Assembly (NCBI RefSeq): GCF_013618475.1
Contig: NZ_JABJVN010000001.1
Coordinates: 744,001 to 808,000, forward strand
Origin: Saccharibacillus deserti
GTDB lineage: Bacteria > Bacillota > Bacilli > Paenibacillales > Paenibacillaceae
Direction: 5' to 3'
DNA: 64,000 bases
Shown: positions 18,510-27,917 of the stretch, piece by piece
Position numbering within the stretch: the first letter of the stretch is position 1
How the letters are laid out: the number at the start of each line of letters is the position of its first letter
Notes under the pieces: generated by a model
The model's database searches: none
Told to the model about the DNA's origin: nothing
Seen by the model: only the letters and a program-made list of their open reading frames with translations
Program-made: the position numbers and the translations under genes

Positions 18510-20132
18510 ATGCACACGGGGGAAAAAGAAGCGGCTGCCGCCAGGCAGACGGGAGCGCGGACCGCGATCGAGAATCCGGTATTGAGAGGGTTCAATCCCG
18601 ACCCGTGTCTGATTCGGGTTGAAGGAACCTATTACGTCGCCGTCTCGTCGTTCGAATGGCTGCCGGGAATCCGGATCTATTCTTCCGACGATCTGGCCTA
18701 TTGGAGCCACCGGACCGATGTGCTCCGAGAAGCGGCCGACTTGGCCGGAAACCCGCACAACTGCAGTATTTGGGCGCCGCAGCTGAGTTACGCGGACGGC
18801 CTTTTTCATCTGATCTATACGGATGTCAAAAGCACACGCCGTCCGTTCAAAGATGTCCGCAATTACCTCATTACGGCCTCTTCGATCGAAGGGCCGTGGT
18901 CCGAACCGGTGTATCTGAACGGAATCGGCTTCGATCCTTCGCTGTTCCATGACGATGACGGCCGCAAATGGCTGCTGAACGTGCTCTGGGATCACCGGAT
19001 TTCGGAAGGCAACAAATCGGTCGGCATTACTATTCAGGAGTATGATCCCTTGCTGCGCCGGATGATCGGCCGTCCCGTCAAGATCTTCGACGGAACGGAG
19101 CTTCGCAAAACGGAGGCGCCGCATATGTACCGGCACGGCGGCTGGTATTATCTGATTACGGCCGAGGGAGGAACCGGGGCGGGGCATGCGGTGACCGTGG
19201 CCCGGTCGCGCGGACTGCACGGTCCTTATGAAGTCGATCCAGGCAACCCGGTGCTGACTTCGGGCGATCGGCCGGACTGGCCTCTGCAGTGCGCCGGACA
19301 TGCCAGCCTGGTCGATACGCCGGGCGGGGATTGGGTCATCGCGCATCTGTGTACGCGTCCGATCGAAGGCGAATATGCGATTTTAGGCCGGGAAACGGCG
19401 CTGCAGCGGGTCCGCTGGGACGAAGAAGGCTGGCTGAGACTGCTTGAAGGCGGGCATACTCCGCAGCTGACTTTTCTTCTGCCCGAAGAGTATGCGTCAT
19501 CGGGGTCGGAACTTTCGAGCGGCGAAGGGAGCTTCGAAGACGGATTTGAAGGTGCCGAACTGCAGGCGGGCTGGAACGGTCCGCGCATTCTGCCAAACGC
19601 TGACTGGTGCTCGTTGAACGCCAGGCCGGGCTATCTTCGCCTGACGGCCGGAGAATCGCCCCAGAGTCTGTTTCGCCATCATCTGCTGGCGATCCGGCAG
19701 ACGGACCGTTCTTTCCGGGCCGAGACAACCGTCGATTATCGTCCTCTATCTTTTTTGCAGATGGCCGGTCTGATGCTGTATCTCTGCGAAACCCGGTATC
19801 TATACGCTTTTATCAGCCACGACGAACGGCAGGGACGTATTGTGTCGATCATGCGGGGAGAGGAAGACGAATTCGAACTGATGGAACATCCGGTTTCCCT
19901 GGCGGAAGAAGGCGAAATCGGACTGGCGGTGGAAGTCGACGGACTTCGGGCGACATTCGGGTATCGCTTAGGCGGCTCCGGCGAATGGAAGAGTCTGGGC
20001 GAGCCTTATTCGATCGGTTTTCTGTCGGGAGGGTTCACGGGAAATTTCGTTGGAATCGCCGTGCACGACCTGGAGCAGCTGCACGGCAGCCATGCGGACT
20101 TCGGATATTTCCGCTATTCGGGATACAAATAA
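18510..20132 (+). CDS. GH43 beta-xylosidase / alpha-arabinofuranosidase
   Basis: Glycosidase of 540 residues. The N-terminal five-bladed propeller carries the base Asp in N-P-D-P-C, the middle Asp in Y-T-D-V-K and the general acid Glu in K-T-E-A-P-H-M; the metal-site His is in C-A-G-H-A-S. The C-terminal ~200 residues (W-N-G-P-R onward) form the beta-sandwich found in xylosidase-type GH43 proteins. It would remove xylose or arabinose side chains from pectin or arabinoxylan fragments. It is the last gene of the operon, followed by a terminator. Confidence 0.9.
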   Translation: MHTGEKEAAAARQTGARTAIENPVLRGFNPDPCLIRVEGTYYVAVSSFEWLPGIRIYSSDDLAYWSHRTDVLREAADLAGNPHNCSIWAPQLSYADGLFHLIYTDVKSTRRPFKDVRNYLITASSIEGPWSEPVYLNGIGFDPSLFHDDDGRKWLLNVLWDHRISEGNKSVGITIQEYDPLLRRMIGRPVKIFDGTELRKTEAPHMYRHGGWYYLITAEGGTGAGHAVTVARSRGLHGPYEVDPGNPVLTSGDRPDWPLQCAGHASLVDTPGGDWVIAHLCTRPIEGEYAILGRETALQRVRWDEEGWLRLLEGGHTPQLTFLLPEEYASSGSELSSGEGSFEDGFEGAELQAGWNGPRILPNADWCSLNARPGYLRLTAGESPQSLFRHHLLAIRQTDRSFRAETTVDYRPLSFLQMAGLMLYLCETRYLYAFISHDERQGRIVSIMRGEEDEFELMEHPVSLAEEGEIGLAVEVDGLRATFGYRLGGSGEWKSLGEPYSIGFLSGGFTGNFVGIAVHDLEQLHGSHADFGYFRYSGYK

Positions 20133-20160
20133 CGAATAAAAAGCGCCATCGGGGTAAGGA

Positions 20161-20198
20161 AAAAAAAGCTGCGAGCATGCCTCGACAGCTTTTTTTTG
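20161..20198 (+). terminator. Rho-independent terminator of the pectin operon
   Basis: A-rich AAAAAAAGCTG pairs with CAGCTTTTTTTT, with an inner CGAG/CTCG step and loop CATGC. Confidence 0.85.
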
Positions 20199-20519
20199 CA
20201 TAGATTTTCGAAAGGTTTCAATTATCTGAAAACAAGGATTCGGCCAAAAACTTAAAGCGTTTTCGATTTTTTTCGGACAACTTTCTCGAAATTCGCCAAA
20301 GTCGTCGGATAAGCGAGAATAAACGACTATTTGATATGAATGAATGCGCTGACAACGCCAGCCGCATGCATAGAAGGCCCATTGCCGGAATACGCTTTTT
20401 TCCTCGCTTTGCCGGGATAAAGGCAGGGTGATACACTGCATTATGCCAAACATATGTATCTTTATGCGGAATGGGACGAACGGCTCAAATCGGCGTTCCT
20501 ACAAACGAGGAGGAAAGAC
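20199..20519. other. Intergenic region before the ABC exporter, no gene seen
   Basis: About 320 bp of AT-richer sequence. I find no open frame with a ribosome binding site. The right part holds the promoter listed at 20409-20437; the remainder shows nothing recognisable. Confidence 0.6.
20409..20437 (+). promoter_or_regulatory. Putative extended -10 promoter for the ABC exporter
   Basis: TTGCCG, a 17-bp spacer and TACACT, with the TG extension (GTGA) before the -10 box. A start of transcription near 20444 fits translation from 20520. Confidence 0.45.
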
Positions 20520-22292
20520 ATGAACGTTCTCAGGCGACTGCAGGACTATTACTGGGAGAAGAAGACGTATATGTTCGTCTCGATTCTTTTTCTGGCAATC
20601 GCTACTGCACTGGGGTTGGTCTACCCCAAACTGCTCCAGATCTTGATCGATGACGTGATTGTGCCCCGAAACTTCGAAGGAGTGCCGCAGCTTGCGCTTG
20701 CCGTGGTCGGCGTAGTGACGATCAAAGCGGTCATGCAGTTCCTGCACGGCTTCTTCGGCGCGCGGCTTGGTAACTTTCTGGCTTACCGGCTGCGCAATGC
20801 CTGCTACGAAAAACTTCAATTTCTGTCTTTCCGTTACTACGACACGGCCAGAACCGGCGACCTGATGTCCCGGCTGACCGGCGATCTCGAAGCGATCCGG
20901 CTGTTTATCGGCTTCGGCTTCGCCCAAATCCTCAACTTGTTCCTGATGGTGGGTTTCGGAGCGGCCATGATGCTCTCGATCAACTGGCAGCTGACGCTGT
21001 TTACACTGGTCACGATTCCTCCGCTCGTTTTTGTCGCTCTGCGTTTCGAAGCCCGCATTCATCCGGCTTTTCAGGAAATGCGCCTTGCGCTCAGCTCTTT
21101 GACGACAGCGGTGCAGGAGAACGTAACGGGTGTCCGCACCGTCAAGGCATTTGCGCGCGAACCGCACGAAGTGAGCAAATTCTCGGTGCGCAACGACCGC
21201 TACAAAGACAATCAGCTGCATGCTTCGGGATTATGGAGCCGTTATTTCCCGGTCATGGAACTGCTTGCGTCGGGCTGTGCGGTGCTGCTGGTCGGCGTCG
21301 GCGGTACGATGGTCATCCGGGGCAGTCTGACGATCGGGGAGCTGGTCGCCTTTTTCAGTCTGATCTGGTACATTATCGGACCGATGTGGGGGCTCGGCTT
21401 CCATATCAACAACTATACGCAGTCCGAAGCTTCGGGTGAGCGCGTACTGGAAATCCTGAACCAGCCGATCGAAGTGCGCGACAAAGAAAACGCCATTTCG
21501 CTGGAAGGACGGGAAACGAGCGGACATGTCAAGTTCGACCGTGTCGGATTCGCCTACGGCAACAAACTGCACGCCGTACACGATATCAGCTTCGATGCTC
21601 CGGCCGGCAAGGTCATCGGTCTGCTGGGCGGCACAGGTGCCGGCAAATCGACCATTATCCAACTGCTCATGCGCGCCTACGATGTCACGGAAGGCACGAT
21701 CACGCTCGACGGAACGGATATCCGGGATATCCGGGTCGAAGATCTGCGCGGACAAATCTCCACCGTCTTCCAGGAAACCTTCCTGTTCTCCTCGACGATC
21801 AAAGGCAATATCGGTTACGGAATCGGTGACGTTCCGATGGAAGAAATCGTTCGTGCGGCGAAGCTTGCCAAAGCGCACGACTTTATTATGGAAATGAAGG
21901 AAGGCTACGATACGGTCGTCGGCGAACGCGGCATGGGCTTGTCCGGCGGACAGAAACAGCGGATCGCCATTGCGCGCGCCCTGCTCAAGAATCCGAAAAT
22001 CCTGATTCTGGACGATGCGACCAGCGCCGTGGATATGGAGACCGAACACGAGATTCAGGCCGGATTCCAGGAAGTCATGAAAGGGCGAACAACCTTCATC
22101 ATTGCCCACCGGATTTCTTCGCTGCGCCATGCCGACGAAATTCTTGTACTAAACGAAGGACGGGTTGTCCAGAGGGGCCGGCACGAAGAATTGATTGCCC
22201 AACCGGGTCCTTATCAGGAAGTCTATGCGATTCAATATGCCGACCATATCGCCCAAACGGAGCAGGCCAATGAAGGGGGGGCGAACCTGTGA
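20520..22292 (+). CDS. ABC exporter half-transporter with degenerate catalytic Glu (YheI/BmrC-like)
   Basis: Membrane-fused ABC exporter subunit of 590 residues with six helices, then a nucleotide-binding domain. Walker A is G-G-T-G-A-G-K-S-T and the signature is the canonical L-S-G-G-Q. After Walker B the catalytic Glu is replaced by Asp (L-D-D-A-T, codons at 22011-22016). This is the hallmark of the degenerate subunit in heterodimeric multidrug exporters such as BmrC. ATG 20520 is chosen over 20454 because AGGAGGAAAG precedes it. The partner gene overlaps by four bases (GTGA). Confidence 0.9.
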   Translation: MNVLRRLQDYYWEKKTYMFVSILFLAIATALGLVYPKLLQILIDDVIVPRNFEGVPQLALAVVGVVTIKAVMQFLHGFFGARLGNFLAYRLRNACYEKLQFLSFRYYDTARTGDLMSRLTGDLEAIRLFIGFGFAQILNLFLMVGFGAAMMLSINWQLTLFTLVTIPPLVFVALRFEARIHPAFQEMRLALSSLTTAVQENVTGVRTVKAFAREPHEVSKFSVRNDRYKDNQLHASGLWSRYFPVMELLASGCAVLLVGVGGTMVIRGSLTIGELVAFFSLIWYIIGPMWGLGFHINNYTQSEASGERVLEILNQPIEVRDKENAISLEGRETSGHVKFDRVGFAYGNKLHAVHDISFDAPAGKVIGLLGGTGAGKSTIIQLLMRAYDVTEGTITLDGTDIRDIRVEDLRGQISTVFQETFLFSSTIKGNIGYGIGDVPMEEIVRAAKLAKAHDFIMEMKEGYDTVVGERGMGLSGGQKQRIAIARALLKNPKILILDDATSAVDMETEHEIQAGFQEVMKGRTTFIIAHRISSLRHADEILVLNEGRVVQRGRHEELIAQPGPYQEVYAIQYADHIAQTEQANEGGANL

Positions 22293-24133
22293 GCACGCAC
22301 AGCGGGAAATTCAATCCCAAACTTGGGAAAAAGCCGCAAAACGATCCCGACCAGAGCCGCTTCGTATACAAGGACGACGACGAAATCGACAAAGCGTTTA
22401 ACTGGAAACAGTTCGGCCGGCTCTTCTCGTACATGCGCCCTTACGCCAGGCAGATGCTGCCGCTGATTATCCTGATGACGATTCTCGGGACAGTCACCAA
22501 ACTGGCGGTGCCTTACCTGACCGGCGTGCTTGCGATCGACAAAGCGATCAAGAACAGCGACCTGACGCTTCTGTATATCGTAACGGGGACGGTGCTTGGT
22601 TTGTACGTCGTCCAATGGGCGGCCAACGTTTTCCGGATCCGATACACGAATATCATCGGGCAGCGGGTCATTTACGATATCCGCTCCTCCTTGTTCACCC
22701 ATATCCAGAAGCTGTCGTTCAACTTTTTCGACAAGCGTCCGGCCGGTTCCGTTCTCGTGCGGGTGACGAACGATGTCAACTCGCTGCAGGATCTGTTTAC
22801 GAACGGGGCCGTCAACGCGATGATCGACTGCGTACAGTTGGCGGGGATTATCGTCATCTTGCTGCTGATCAACTGGAAGCTGGGGCTTGCGGTGATGATT
22901 ACGGTTCCGATCATGTTCTTTATCTCGACCAAGCTGCGCCAGAAGATCCGGATGGCCTGGCAGGATGTGCGCCTCAAGAATTCGAGGATCAACTCGCACT
23001 TGAACGAAGCGATCCAGGGAATCCGGGTCACCCAGGCTTATACGCAGGAAAAAGAAAACATGAAATTCTTCAACGGCATGAATGCGGAAAGCCGACAGTC
23101 GTGGAACCGCGCTTCGACGATGAACCAGGCCTTCGGGCCGATGATCGAAATTACGGGCGGCGTCGGCTCGATGATCCTGTTCTGGTACGGAACGTATTTG
23201 ATCCAGCAGGGAGAAGTGACGGTCGGCCTGCTCGTGACGTTTGCGAACTATGTCGGCAACTTCTGGGACCCGATCAACCGGTTGGGGCAGATGTACAACC
23301 AGCTGCTTGTGGCGATGGCTTCGTCGGAGCGGATCTTCGAGTTCCTGGACGAAAAGCCGAGCGTCGGCGACAAACCGGGAGCTGCGGCGCTGCCGAAAAT
23401 CGAAGGCCATGTCAAACTTGAAAAAGTGGTGTTCGAATACGAACCCGGACGGCAGGCGCTCAAAGGAATCGATATCGAAGCGAAAGCGGGACAGTCGATT
23501 GCGCTCGTCGGCCATACCGGTTCCGGCAAATCGACGATCATCAATCTGCTCAGCCGTTTCTACGATGTGACGGAAGGGTCCGTCAAGATCGACGGCGTCG
23601 ACGTACGGGATGTCAAATTGGAAAGTCTGCGTGCCCAGATCGGGATCGTGCTTCAGGACACCTTTATTTTCTCGGGCACGATTCGCGAAAATATCCGGTT
23701 CGGCCGCCTCGATGCAACCGACGGGGAGATCGAAGCCGTAACCAAGGCCGTCAAAGCGCACGAGTTCATCATGTCGCTGCCCGGAGGTTACGATACGGAA
23801 GTCGAAGAACGCGGCAGCGCCCTTTCGATGGGACAGCGCCAGCTGCTCTCGTTCGCCCGGGCCCTGCTTGCCGATCCGCGCATCTTGATCCTGGACGAAG
23901 CGACGGCCAGTATCGATACCGAGACCGAGCTGAAGATCCAGGAAGCGCTCAAAGTGCTGCTTCAGGGACGGACGTCCTTTATTGTGGCCCACCGTCTCTC
24001 GACGATCCGCCATGCCGACAAGATTATCGTGCTCGATCACGGCGAGATCAAGGAACAAGGCACGCATGCGGAGCTTATCCGGCATGGAGGCATCTACAAC
24101 GGTCTGGTCGAAGCCCAATTCCGTTTTTTGTAA
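22289..24133 (+). CDS. ABC exporter half-transporter, catalytic partner (YheH/BmrD-like)
   Basis: Second half-transporter, 614 residues, with an N-terminal extension, six helices and a nucleotide-binding domain. Walker A G-H-T-G-S-G-K-S-T and Walker B with intact Glu (L-D-E-A-T) are present, but the signature reads L-S-M-G-Q instead of L-S-G-G-Q. The two proteins therefore complement each other: the consensus ATP site combines this Walker B with the partner's signature, and the other site is doubly degenerate. Starts at GTG 22289 inside the partner's stop, so the two are translationally coupled. Substrate unknown; drug or lipid export is typical. Confidence 0.9.
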   Translation: MSTHSGKFNPKLGKKPQNDPDQSRFVYKDDDEIDKAFNWKQFGRLFSYMRPYARQMLPLIILMTILGTVTKLAVPYLTGVLAIDKAIKNSDLTLLYIVTGTVLGLYVVQWAANVFRIRYTNIIGQRVIYDIRSSLFTHIQKLSFNFFDKRPAGSVLVRVTNDVNSLQDLFTNGAVNAMIDCVQLAGIIVILLLINWKLGLAVMITVPIMFFISTKLRQKIRMAWQDVRLKNSRINSHLNEAIQGIRVTQAYTQEKENMKFFNGMNAESRQSWNRASTMNQAFGPMIEITGGVGSMILFWYGTYLIQQGEVTVGLLVTFANYVGNFWDPINRLGQMYNQLLVAMASSERIFEFLDEKPSVGDKPGAAALPKIEGHVKLEKVVFEYEPGRQALKGIDIEAKAGQSIALVGHTGSGKSTIINLLSRFYDVTEGSVKIDGVDVRDVKLESLRAQIGIVLQDTFIFSGTIRENIRFGRLDATDGEIEAVTKAVKAHEFIMSLPGGYDTEVEERGSALSMGQRQLLSFARALLADPRILILDEATASIDTETELKIQEALKVLLQGRTSFIVAHRLSTIRHADKIIVLDHGEIKEQGTHAELIRHGGIYNGLVEAQFRFL

Positions 24134-24179
24134 AAAAGATTGAGCATTGAAAATTTCTGGCGAATTAAATATGTAAACC

Positions 24180-24216
24180 GAAAACCTGCGACAATTTTCG
24201 CGGGTTTTCGCTATTT
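24180..24216 (+). terminator. Rho-independent terminator after the ABC exporter
   Basis: GAAAACC-TGCG pairs with CGC-GGGTTTTC around ACAATTTT, followed by CTATTTTTTC. Confidence 0.75.
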
Positions 24217-24311
24217 TTTCATAAAAATTTGATCGATCAGGGTTGCAATTCAGTCGGCCAGCACACAAAATAGAAAGGAACAACACAAAAGGCGTAGGAG
24301 TTGGTCAAACG

Positions 24312-25502
24312 ATGTGGGGTGCTCCATTATCCGCGGACGCGAAGAAAATATTGCTTCTCGGCAGCGGTGAACTGGGCAAGGAAGTCGTGATCGAGGCCCA
24401 GCGTCTCGGCGTAGAATGTATTGCGGTAGACCGTTACCCGGATGCTCCGGCCATGCAGGTCGCGCATCGCGGCCACGTGATCGATATGTTGGACGCGGAC
24501 GCGCTGAGAGAATTGATCTTGAAGGAACGTCCAGATCTGATCATACCGGAGATCGAAGCGATCGCCACAACGATGCTGCAGCAGTTGGAAAGCGAAGGAT
24601 TTCGCGTCATTCCGACAGCAACGGCGGCAAGATTGACGATGGACCGCGAAGGAATTCGCCGGCTGGCCTCGGAAACGCTTGGGCTGCCGACGGCCGCGTA
24701 CCGTTTTGCGGATACGCTGGAAGAACTGAAGAGTGCCGTAGCGGAACTCGGTTCGCCGTGTGTCATCAAACCGCTGATGAGTTCGTCGGGCAAAGGGCAG
24801 AGCGTGCTCCGAACGCCCGAAGATGCGGAGAAGTGCTGGCAGTTCGCGCTGGAAGGCGCGCGCGCCAAGAACAGTACCCGTGTCATCGTGGAAGCGTTCG
24901 TTCCGTTCGAGAGCGAAATTACGCTGCTTACGGTTCGAAGCGTATCGGGGACGACTTTTTGCCCGCCGATCGGACATATCCAGAAAGACGGCGACTATGT
25001 GGAATCCTGGCAGCCGCATCCGATGGACGAGGCCAAGCTGGAAGAAGCCAAGCGCATCGCCAAAGTCATTACGGACGAGCTGGGCGGATACGGACTGTTC
25101 GGCGTCGAATTGTTCCTGACGAAGGATGGCGTCGTCTTCAGCGAAGTGTCGCCGCGCCCGCACGATACCGGTATGGTGACGATGGCTACGCAGGATTTGT
25201 CGGAGTTCGCTCTGCATGTCCGGGCGATTCTCGGTCTGCCGGTCACGGAAGTGCACCTGCTTACTCCCGGCGCTTCCGCCACTTTAAAAGCAAGTCGGGC
25301 AAGTAAACGTTTCAAGGTCGGAGGTCTGACGGAAGCATTGAGCGTTCCGCGTACCCAGATTCGGGTATTCGGCAAGCCGGATTCAAAGCCGGGACGCAGA
25401 ATGGCCGTCGCGCTCAGCGCGGCGGAAGATGTGGAGACTGCGCGGAACCGGGCTCGCGAAGCGGCCGGTCTGCTAAAAGAGGAGTATTCGGATGACAACT
25501 AA
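24312..25502 (+). CDS. purT: Formate-dependent phosphoribosylglycinamide formyltransferase
   Basis: Purine biosynthesis enzyme of 396 residues that makes formyl-GAR from GAR, formate and ATP, bypassing the folate-dependent PurN. It has the ATP-grasp layout: G-S-G-E-L-G-K near the N-terminus, S-S-S-G-K-G-Q-S loop, and the H-D-T-G-M-V-T motif near the C-terminus. ATG 24312 begins the typical block before [13 protein letters not shown] is about 11 bases upstream. An upstream in-frame start at 24243 lacks a site. The following acetyltransferase overlaps by 11 bp. Confidence 0.93.
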   Translation: MWGAPLSADAKKILLLGSGELGKEVVIEAQRLGVECIAVDRYPDAPAMQVAHRGHVIDMLDADALRELILKERPDLIIPEIEAIATTMLQQLESEGFRVIPTATAARLTMDREGIRRLASETLGLPTAAYRFADTLEELKSAVAELGSPCVIKPLMSSSGKGQSVLRTPEDAEKCWQFALEGARAKNSTRVIVEAFVPFESEITLLTVRSVSGTTFCPPIGHIQKDGDYVESWQPHPMDEAKLEEAKRIAKVITDELGGYGLFGVELFLTKDGVVFSEVSPRPHDTGMVTMATQDLSEFALHVRAILGLPVTEVHLLTPGASATLKASRASKRFKVGGLTEALSVPRTQIRVFGKPDSKPGRRMAVALSAAEDVETARNRAREAAGLLKEEYSDDN

Positions 25503-25947
25503 CGTACTGGAAAAAACAGCGGATCTTCGCACGGCTTCTTGCAGCGATGCGGGGGTCCTGACAGAGCTGATGCGCAAACTGTCGTATCCCACGACACCAA
25601 GCGTGATGCGCGAACAGTTGGAAAGCCGCGAAAACAATCCGAATTACCTGACTTATTTGGCGGAGCGCCACGGAGAAACGGTCGGCATGATCGCCCTGCG
25701 TCGAATTCCCGCACGGGGCAAAGAACCGCAGATGACGCAGATTGCGGGTCTTGTGGTCAACGAAGACTGCCGCGGCTGCGGCATTGGCCGTCTGCTCGTG
25801 GAACAGGCGGAGGCCTGGGCGCGCGAATCGGGCAGCCGACTGCTGTTCCTGACGGGCATCAACCGGGAAGACCGGCTGGGCGCGCACGATTTTTACCGGA
25901 ATGCGGGCTTTGAGAAATACGGCTGCAAATTTATAAAATCTCTTTAG
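25492..25947 (+). CDS. GNAT-family N-acetyltransferase
   Basis: Acetyl-CoA-dependent acetyltransferase of 151 residues. The acetyl-CoA loop is [12 protein letters not shown], an R/Q-x-x-G-x-G/A variant. Overlaps the end of purT by 11 bp with AGAGGAGTATTCGG as ribosome binding site, so it is cotranscribed. Substrate cannot be told from sequence. Confidence 0.88.
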   Translation: MTTNVLEKTADLRTASCSDAGVLTELMRKLSYPTTPSVMREQLESRENNPNYLTYLAERHGETVGMIALRRIPARGKEPQMTQIAGLVVNEDCRGCGIGRLLVEQAEAWARESGSRLLFLTGINREDRLGAHDFYRNAGFEKYGCKFIKSL

Positions 25948-25998
25948 GCCCCAACCGGCTTTTTAGAAACACAAACGAAATCTATCCCCTTCGGTTCC

Positions 25999-26022
25999 GG
26001 CTCCTGCGAGCGGAGCCTTTTT
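25999..26022 (+). terminator. Rho-independent terminator after the acetyltransferase
   Basis: GGCTCC pairs with GGAGCC across TGCGAGC, followed by TTTTTG. Confidence 0.8.
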
Positions 26023-26098
26023 GTTTCAGGGAAACCGGGGAACGCCGGGCAGACGGCCCGGCTGTTTGCATGATTCCGAACAAGGAGGAGACAGCCTT

Positions 26099-26668
26099 AT
26101 GATAAAGGGAACGACAAGAGCCGAATGTTCAATTGAGGGCGGCGCGCGAAGTCGGGAATCCGGATGCTTTCGAGCGGAGCGCTGGAGCAGGATGGCTTTG
26201 GGGTTCCTGCTGGCCTGCGGTCTCTGCACCGCTCTGCCGGCTGGCGAAGCCCGTGCCCAAACGGCTTACGAAGCGGCCTATGCCAAAGAGACGGCGGATA
26301 AGTCGAAATTCACGGCCAAAGTGGTTTACCTGGTTAATCTGGAGCGCCGCAAAGCGGGGCTCAAGCCGCTCACTCTCGATCACAAGGTGGCCAAAGCTTC
26401 GCGGCTTAAAGCGATCGACATGTCGAAAAAGCGGTATTTCGATCATCACTCGCCGACGTACGGCTCGCCGTTCAATTTGTTGAAGCTGCAAAAGGTCGTT
26501 TATCGGACGGCGGGGGAGAATATCGCAATGGGTCAGCGTTCGCCGGAAGAAGTCATGCGCAGCTGGATGAAGAGTTCCGGACACCGCACGAATATCCTGG
26601 ATCCGAACTTTACGTCAATAGGTGTCGGCTTCTATAACGGGTATTGGGTTCAGCTGTTTATCGGTTGA
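26099..26668 (+). CDS. Secreted CAP/SCP-domain protein (YkwD-like)
   Basis: Protein of 189 residues with a signal peptide (hydrophobic stretch M-A-L-G-F-L-L-A-C-G, cleavage probably after A-R-A) and one CAP domain. The family motifs are visible: N-x-x-R near the start of the domain, S-x-x-R-A-x-D-M-like block, the F-D-H-H-S-P loop, G-E-N-I-A and S-G-H-R-x-N-I-L. Bacterial members are secreted and of unclear function, often sporulation- or envelope-linked. Start ATG 26099 follows AAGGAGGAGACAGCCTT; an in-frame codon at 26021 is less likely. Confidence 0.88.
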   Translation: MIKGTTRAECSIEGGARSRESGCFRAERWSRMALGFLLACGLCTALPAGEARAQTAYEAAYAKETADKSKFTAKVVYLVNLERRKAGLKPLTLDHKVAKASRLKAIDMSKKRYFDHHSPTYGSPFNLLKLQKVVYRTAGENIAMGQRSPEEVMRSWMKSSGHRTNILDPNFTSIGVGFYNGYWVQLFIG

Positions 26669-26694
26669 GCCCGTCTGCGCCGACCGCATAACAA

Positions 26695-26728
26695 AAGAAA
26701 CCCAACCTCCCGGGAGGTTGGGTTTCTT
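26695..26728. terminator. Perfect palindrome, bidirectional terminator
   Basis: A 34-bp perfect inverted repeat centred between 26711 and 26712, with T-runs only partly developed on either side. It lies between the CAP gene and the 3' end of the tRNA-Lys gene on the other strand and can serve both. Confidence 0.8.
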
Positions 26729-26743
26729 CATTATATAAAGGAA

Positions 26744-26816
26744 TGGGACATGTAGGACTTGAACCTACAACCTGTCGATTAAGAGTCGAATGCTCTACCA
26801 ATTGAGCTAATGTCCC
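26744..26816 (-). tRNA. tRNA-Lys (anticodon CTT)
   Basis: The reverse strand folds into a full cloverleaf of 73 nt: acceptor GGGACAT/ATGTCCC, D-stem GCTC/GAGC, anticodon loop CTCTTAA, T-arm GTAGG-TTCAAGT-CCTAC, discriminator A. The anticodon is CTT, reading AAG. The 3' CCA is not encoded. The outermost anticodon-stem pair (27-43) looks like U-C, a mismatch. Confidence 0.95.
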
Positions 26817-26875
26817 ATATTTCTTGTAACGGCCGCCCGATCAAATTTGTATGCTTGTTCCTGGCGACAAGAAAT

Positions 26876-26905
26876 ATCTTACCACAGATTAAAATAGTTT
26901 GGCAA
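26876..26905 (-). promoter_or_regulatory. Promoter of tRNA-Lys
   Basis: On the reverse strand TTGCCA (26900-26905), an 18-bp spacer and TAAGAT (26876-26881) lie about 60 bp before the mature tRNA 5' end. Confidence 0.65.
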
Positions 26906-27030
26906 GCACTTTATCAAAAAAAGTTTGTAAGAGGTTTTGATTCGTTTGCAAACCGCTTCACAAATCCTTATGGTAAAATTAAAACAGATAGGCCCGTAAG
27001 TACAGGGCACGCGGGGGGAGGAAGAACAGC

Positions 27031-27846
27031 ATGAATTCATGGAAATGGATCTGGCGAACGACCGCCGTATCTTCGGCCGCGGCTACGCTTTTGTTGGCTG
27101 TCGGTTTCGGTTACGGAGCAAAAGAGCTGGTCTTCCCAAGCGCGAATCGGATCGATACGGAAACTTCCGCCAAAGCACCGCTCGCGGAGCGGACTCCTTC
27201 GGTGGAAGAAGGGAATTACCGGATCGTCTCGATCGGCGATTCGCTTGCGAAGGGCACGGGCGATACGACCGGACAAGGATTTGCCAGGCGGACAGCCGCA
27301 CTGCTGGACAAAAAAAGCGAACGCGAAGTTCGTTTTCTGAATAATCTGGGCATCAACGGAATGACGACCGACGAACTGCTCCAAGAGCTGGAAGAGCCCG
27401 GCATCCAATACGTATTGAAGCAAGCGAACGTGATTTTGCTCTCGGTCGGAGCGAACGACTTGTTCCGGGGCGGCGCCGCCCTGCAGGCGGGTACGAATAA
27501 TCCTAGCGCCGCCGCGCTCGCCGAAGCGCTGCCTGCCGCTTCGAACCGTCTCGGAGAAGCGCTTGACCGACTGCGCGAGATCAATGCGTCGGCACAAATC
27601 GTATATCTCGGTTTGTACAATCCGTTCGGCGACATCGAATCGCTGCGCCAGGCGGGAGACGAAGGGATCGCCGAGTGGAATGCCAAAGCGGCGGAGCGGA
27701 TCGCCAAAGGACAAAACATGATGCTGACGCCGACTTTCGACTTGTTCCAGAGAAACACGGCGGCTTATTTGTCGTTTGATCACTTCCATCCCAATTCGGC
27801 GGGTTACCAGCGCATTGCCGAGCGGGTCGTACAGGGACTGGAATAA
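27031..27846 (+). CDS. SGNH/GDSL-family hydrolase, membrane-anchored
   Basis: Lipase/acylhydrolase-type enzyme of 271 residues with an N-terminal hydrophobic segment (about 8-27) acting as signal or anchor. The blocks of the SGNH family are visible: G-D-S-L (nucleophile Ser), N-x-G-I-N-G, G-A-N-D and D-H-F-H-P-N. It should act outside the membrane on acyl esters; substrate unknown. AGGAAGAACAGC precedes ATG after a G-rich run. Confidence 0.88.
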   Translation: MNSWKWIWRTTAVSSAAATLLLAVGFGYGAKELVFPSANRIDTETSAKAPLAERTPSVEEGNYRIVSIGDSLAKGTGDTTGQGFARRTAALLDKKSEREVRFLNNLGINGMTTDELLQELEEPGIQYVLKQANVILLSVGANDLFRGGAALQAGTNNPSAAALAEALPAASNRLGEALDRLREINASAQIVYLGLYNPFGDIESLRQAGDEGIAEWNAKAAERIAKGQNMMLTPTFDLFQRNTAAYLSFDHFHPNSAGYQRIAERVVQGLE

Positions 27847-27917
27847 ATCTGCGCCGGGCGGAGCTTCTCATCATGTGCGAATTTCGGCCGATATGGTTAG
27901 GGAAAGGGCGATGAAGC

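Noticed and set aside
17238-19346. Reverse-strand frame of about 702 codons across the pectinesterase and GH43 genes
   Set aside because: Shadow of two clear genes, with no motif or translation signal.
22232-24286. Reverse-strand frame of about 684 codons opposite the second ABC exporter gene
   Set aside because: Antisense shadow; low-complexity composition of the mirror type.
24217-24311. Purine riboswitch or PurR box before purT
   Set aside because: Neither the conserved purine aptamer loops nor paired PurR boxes can be read in this leader.
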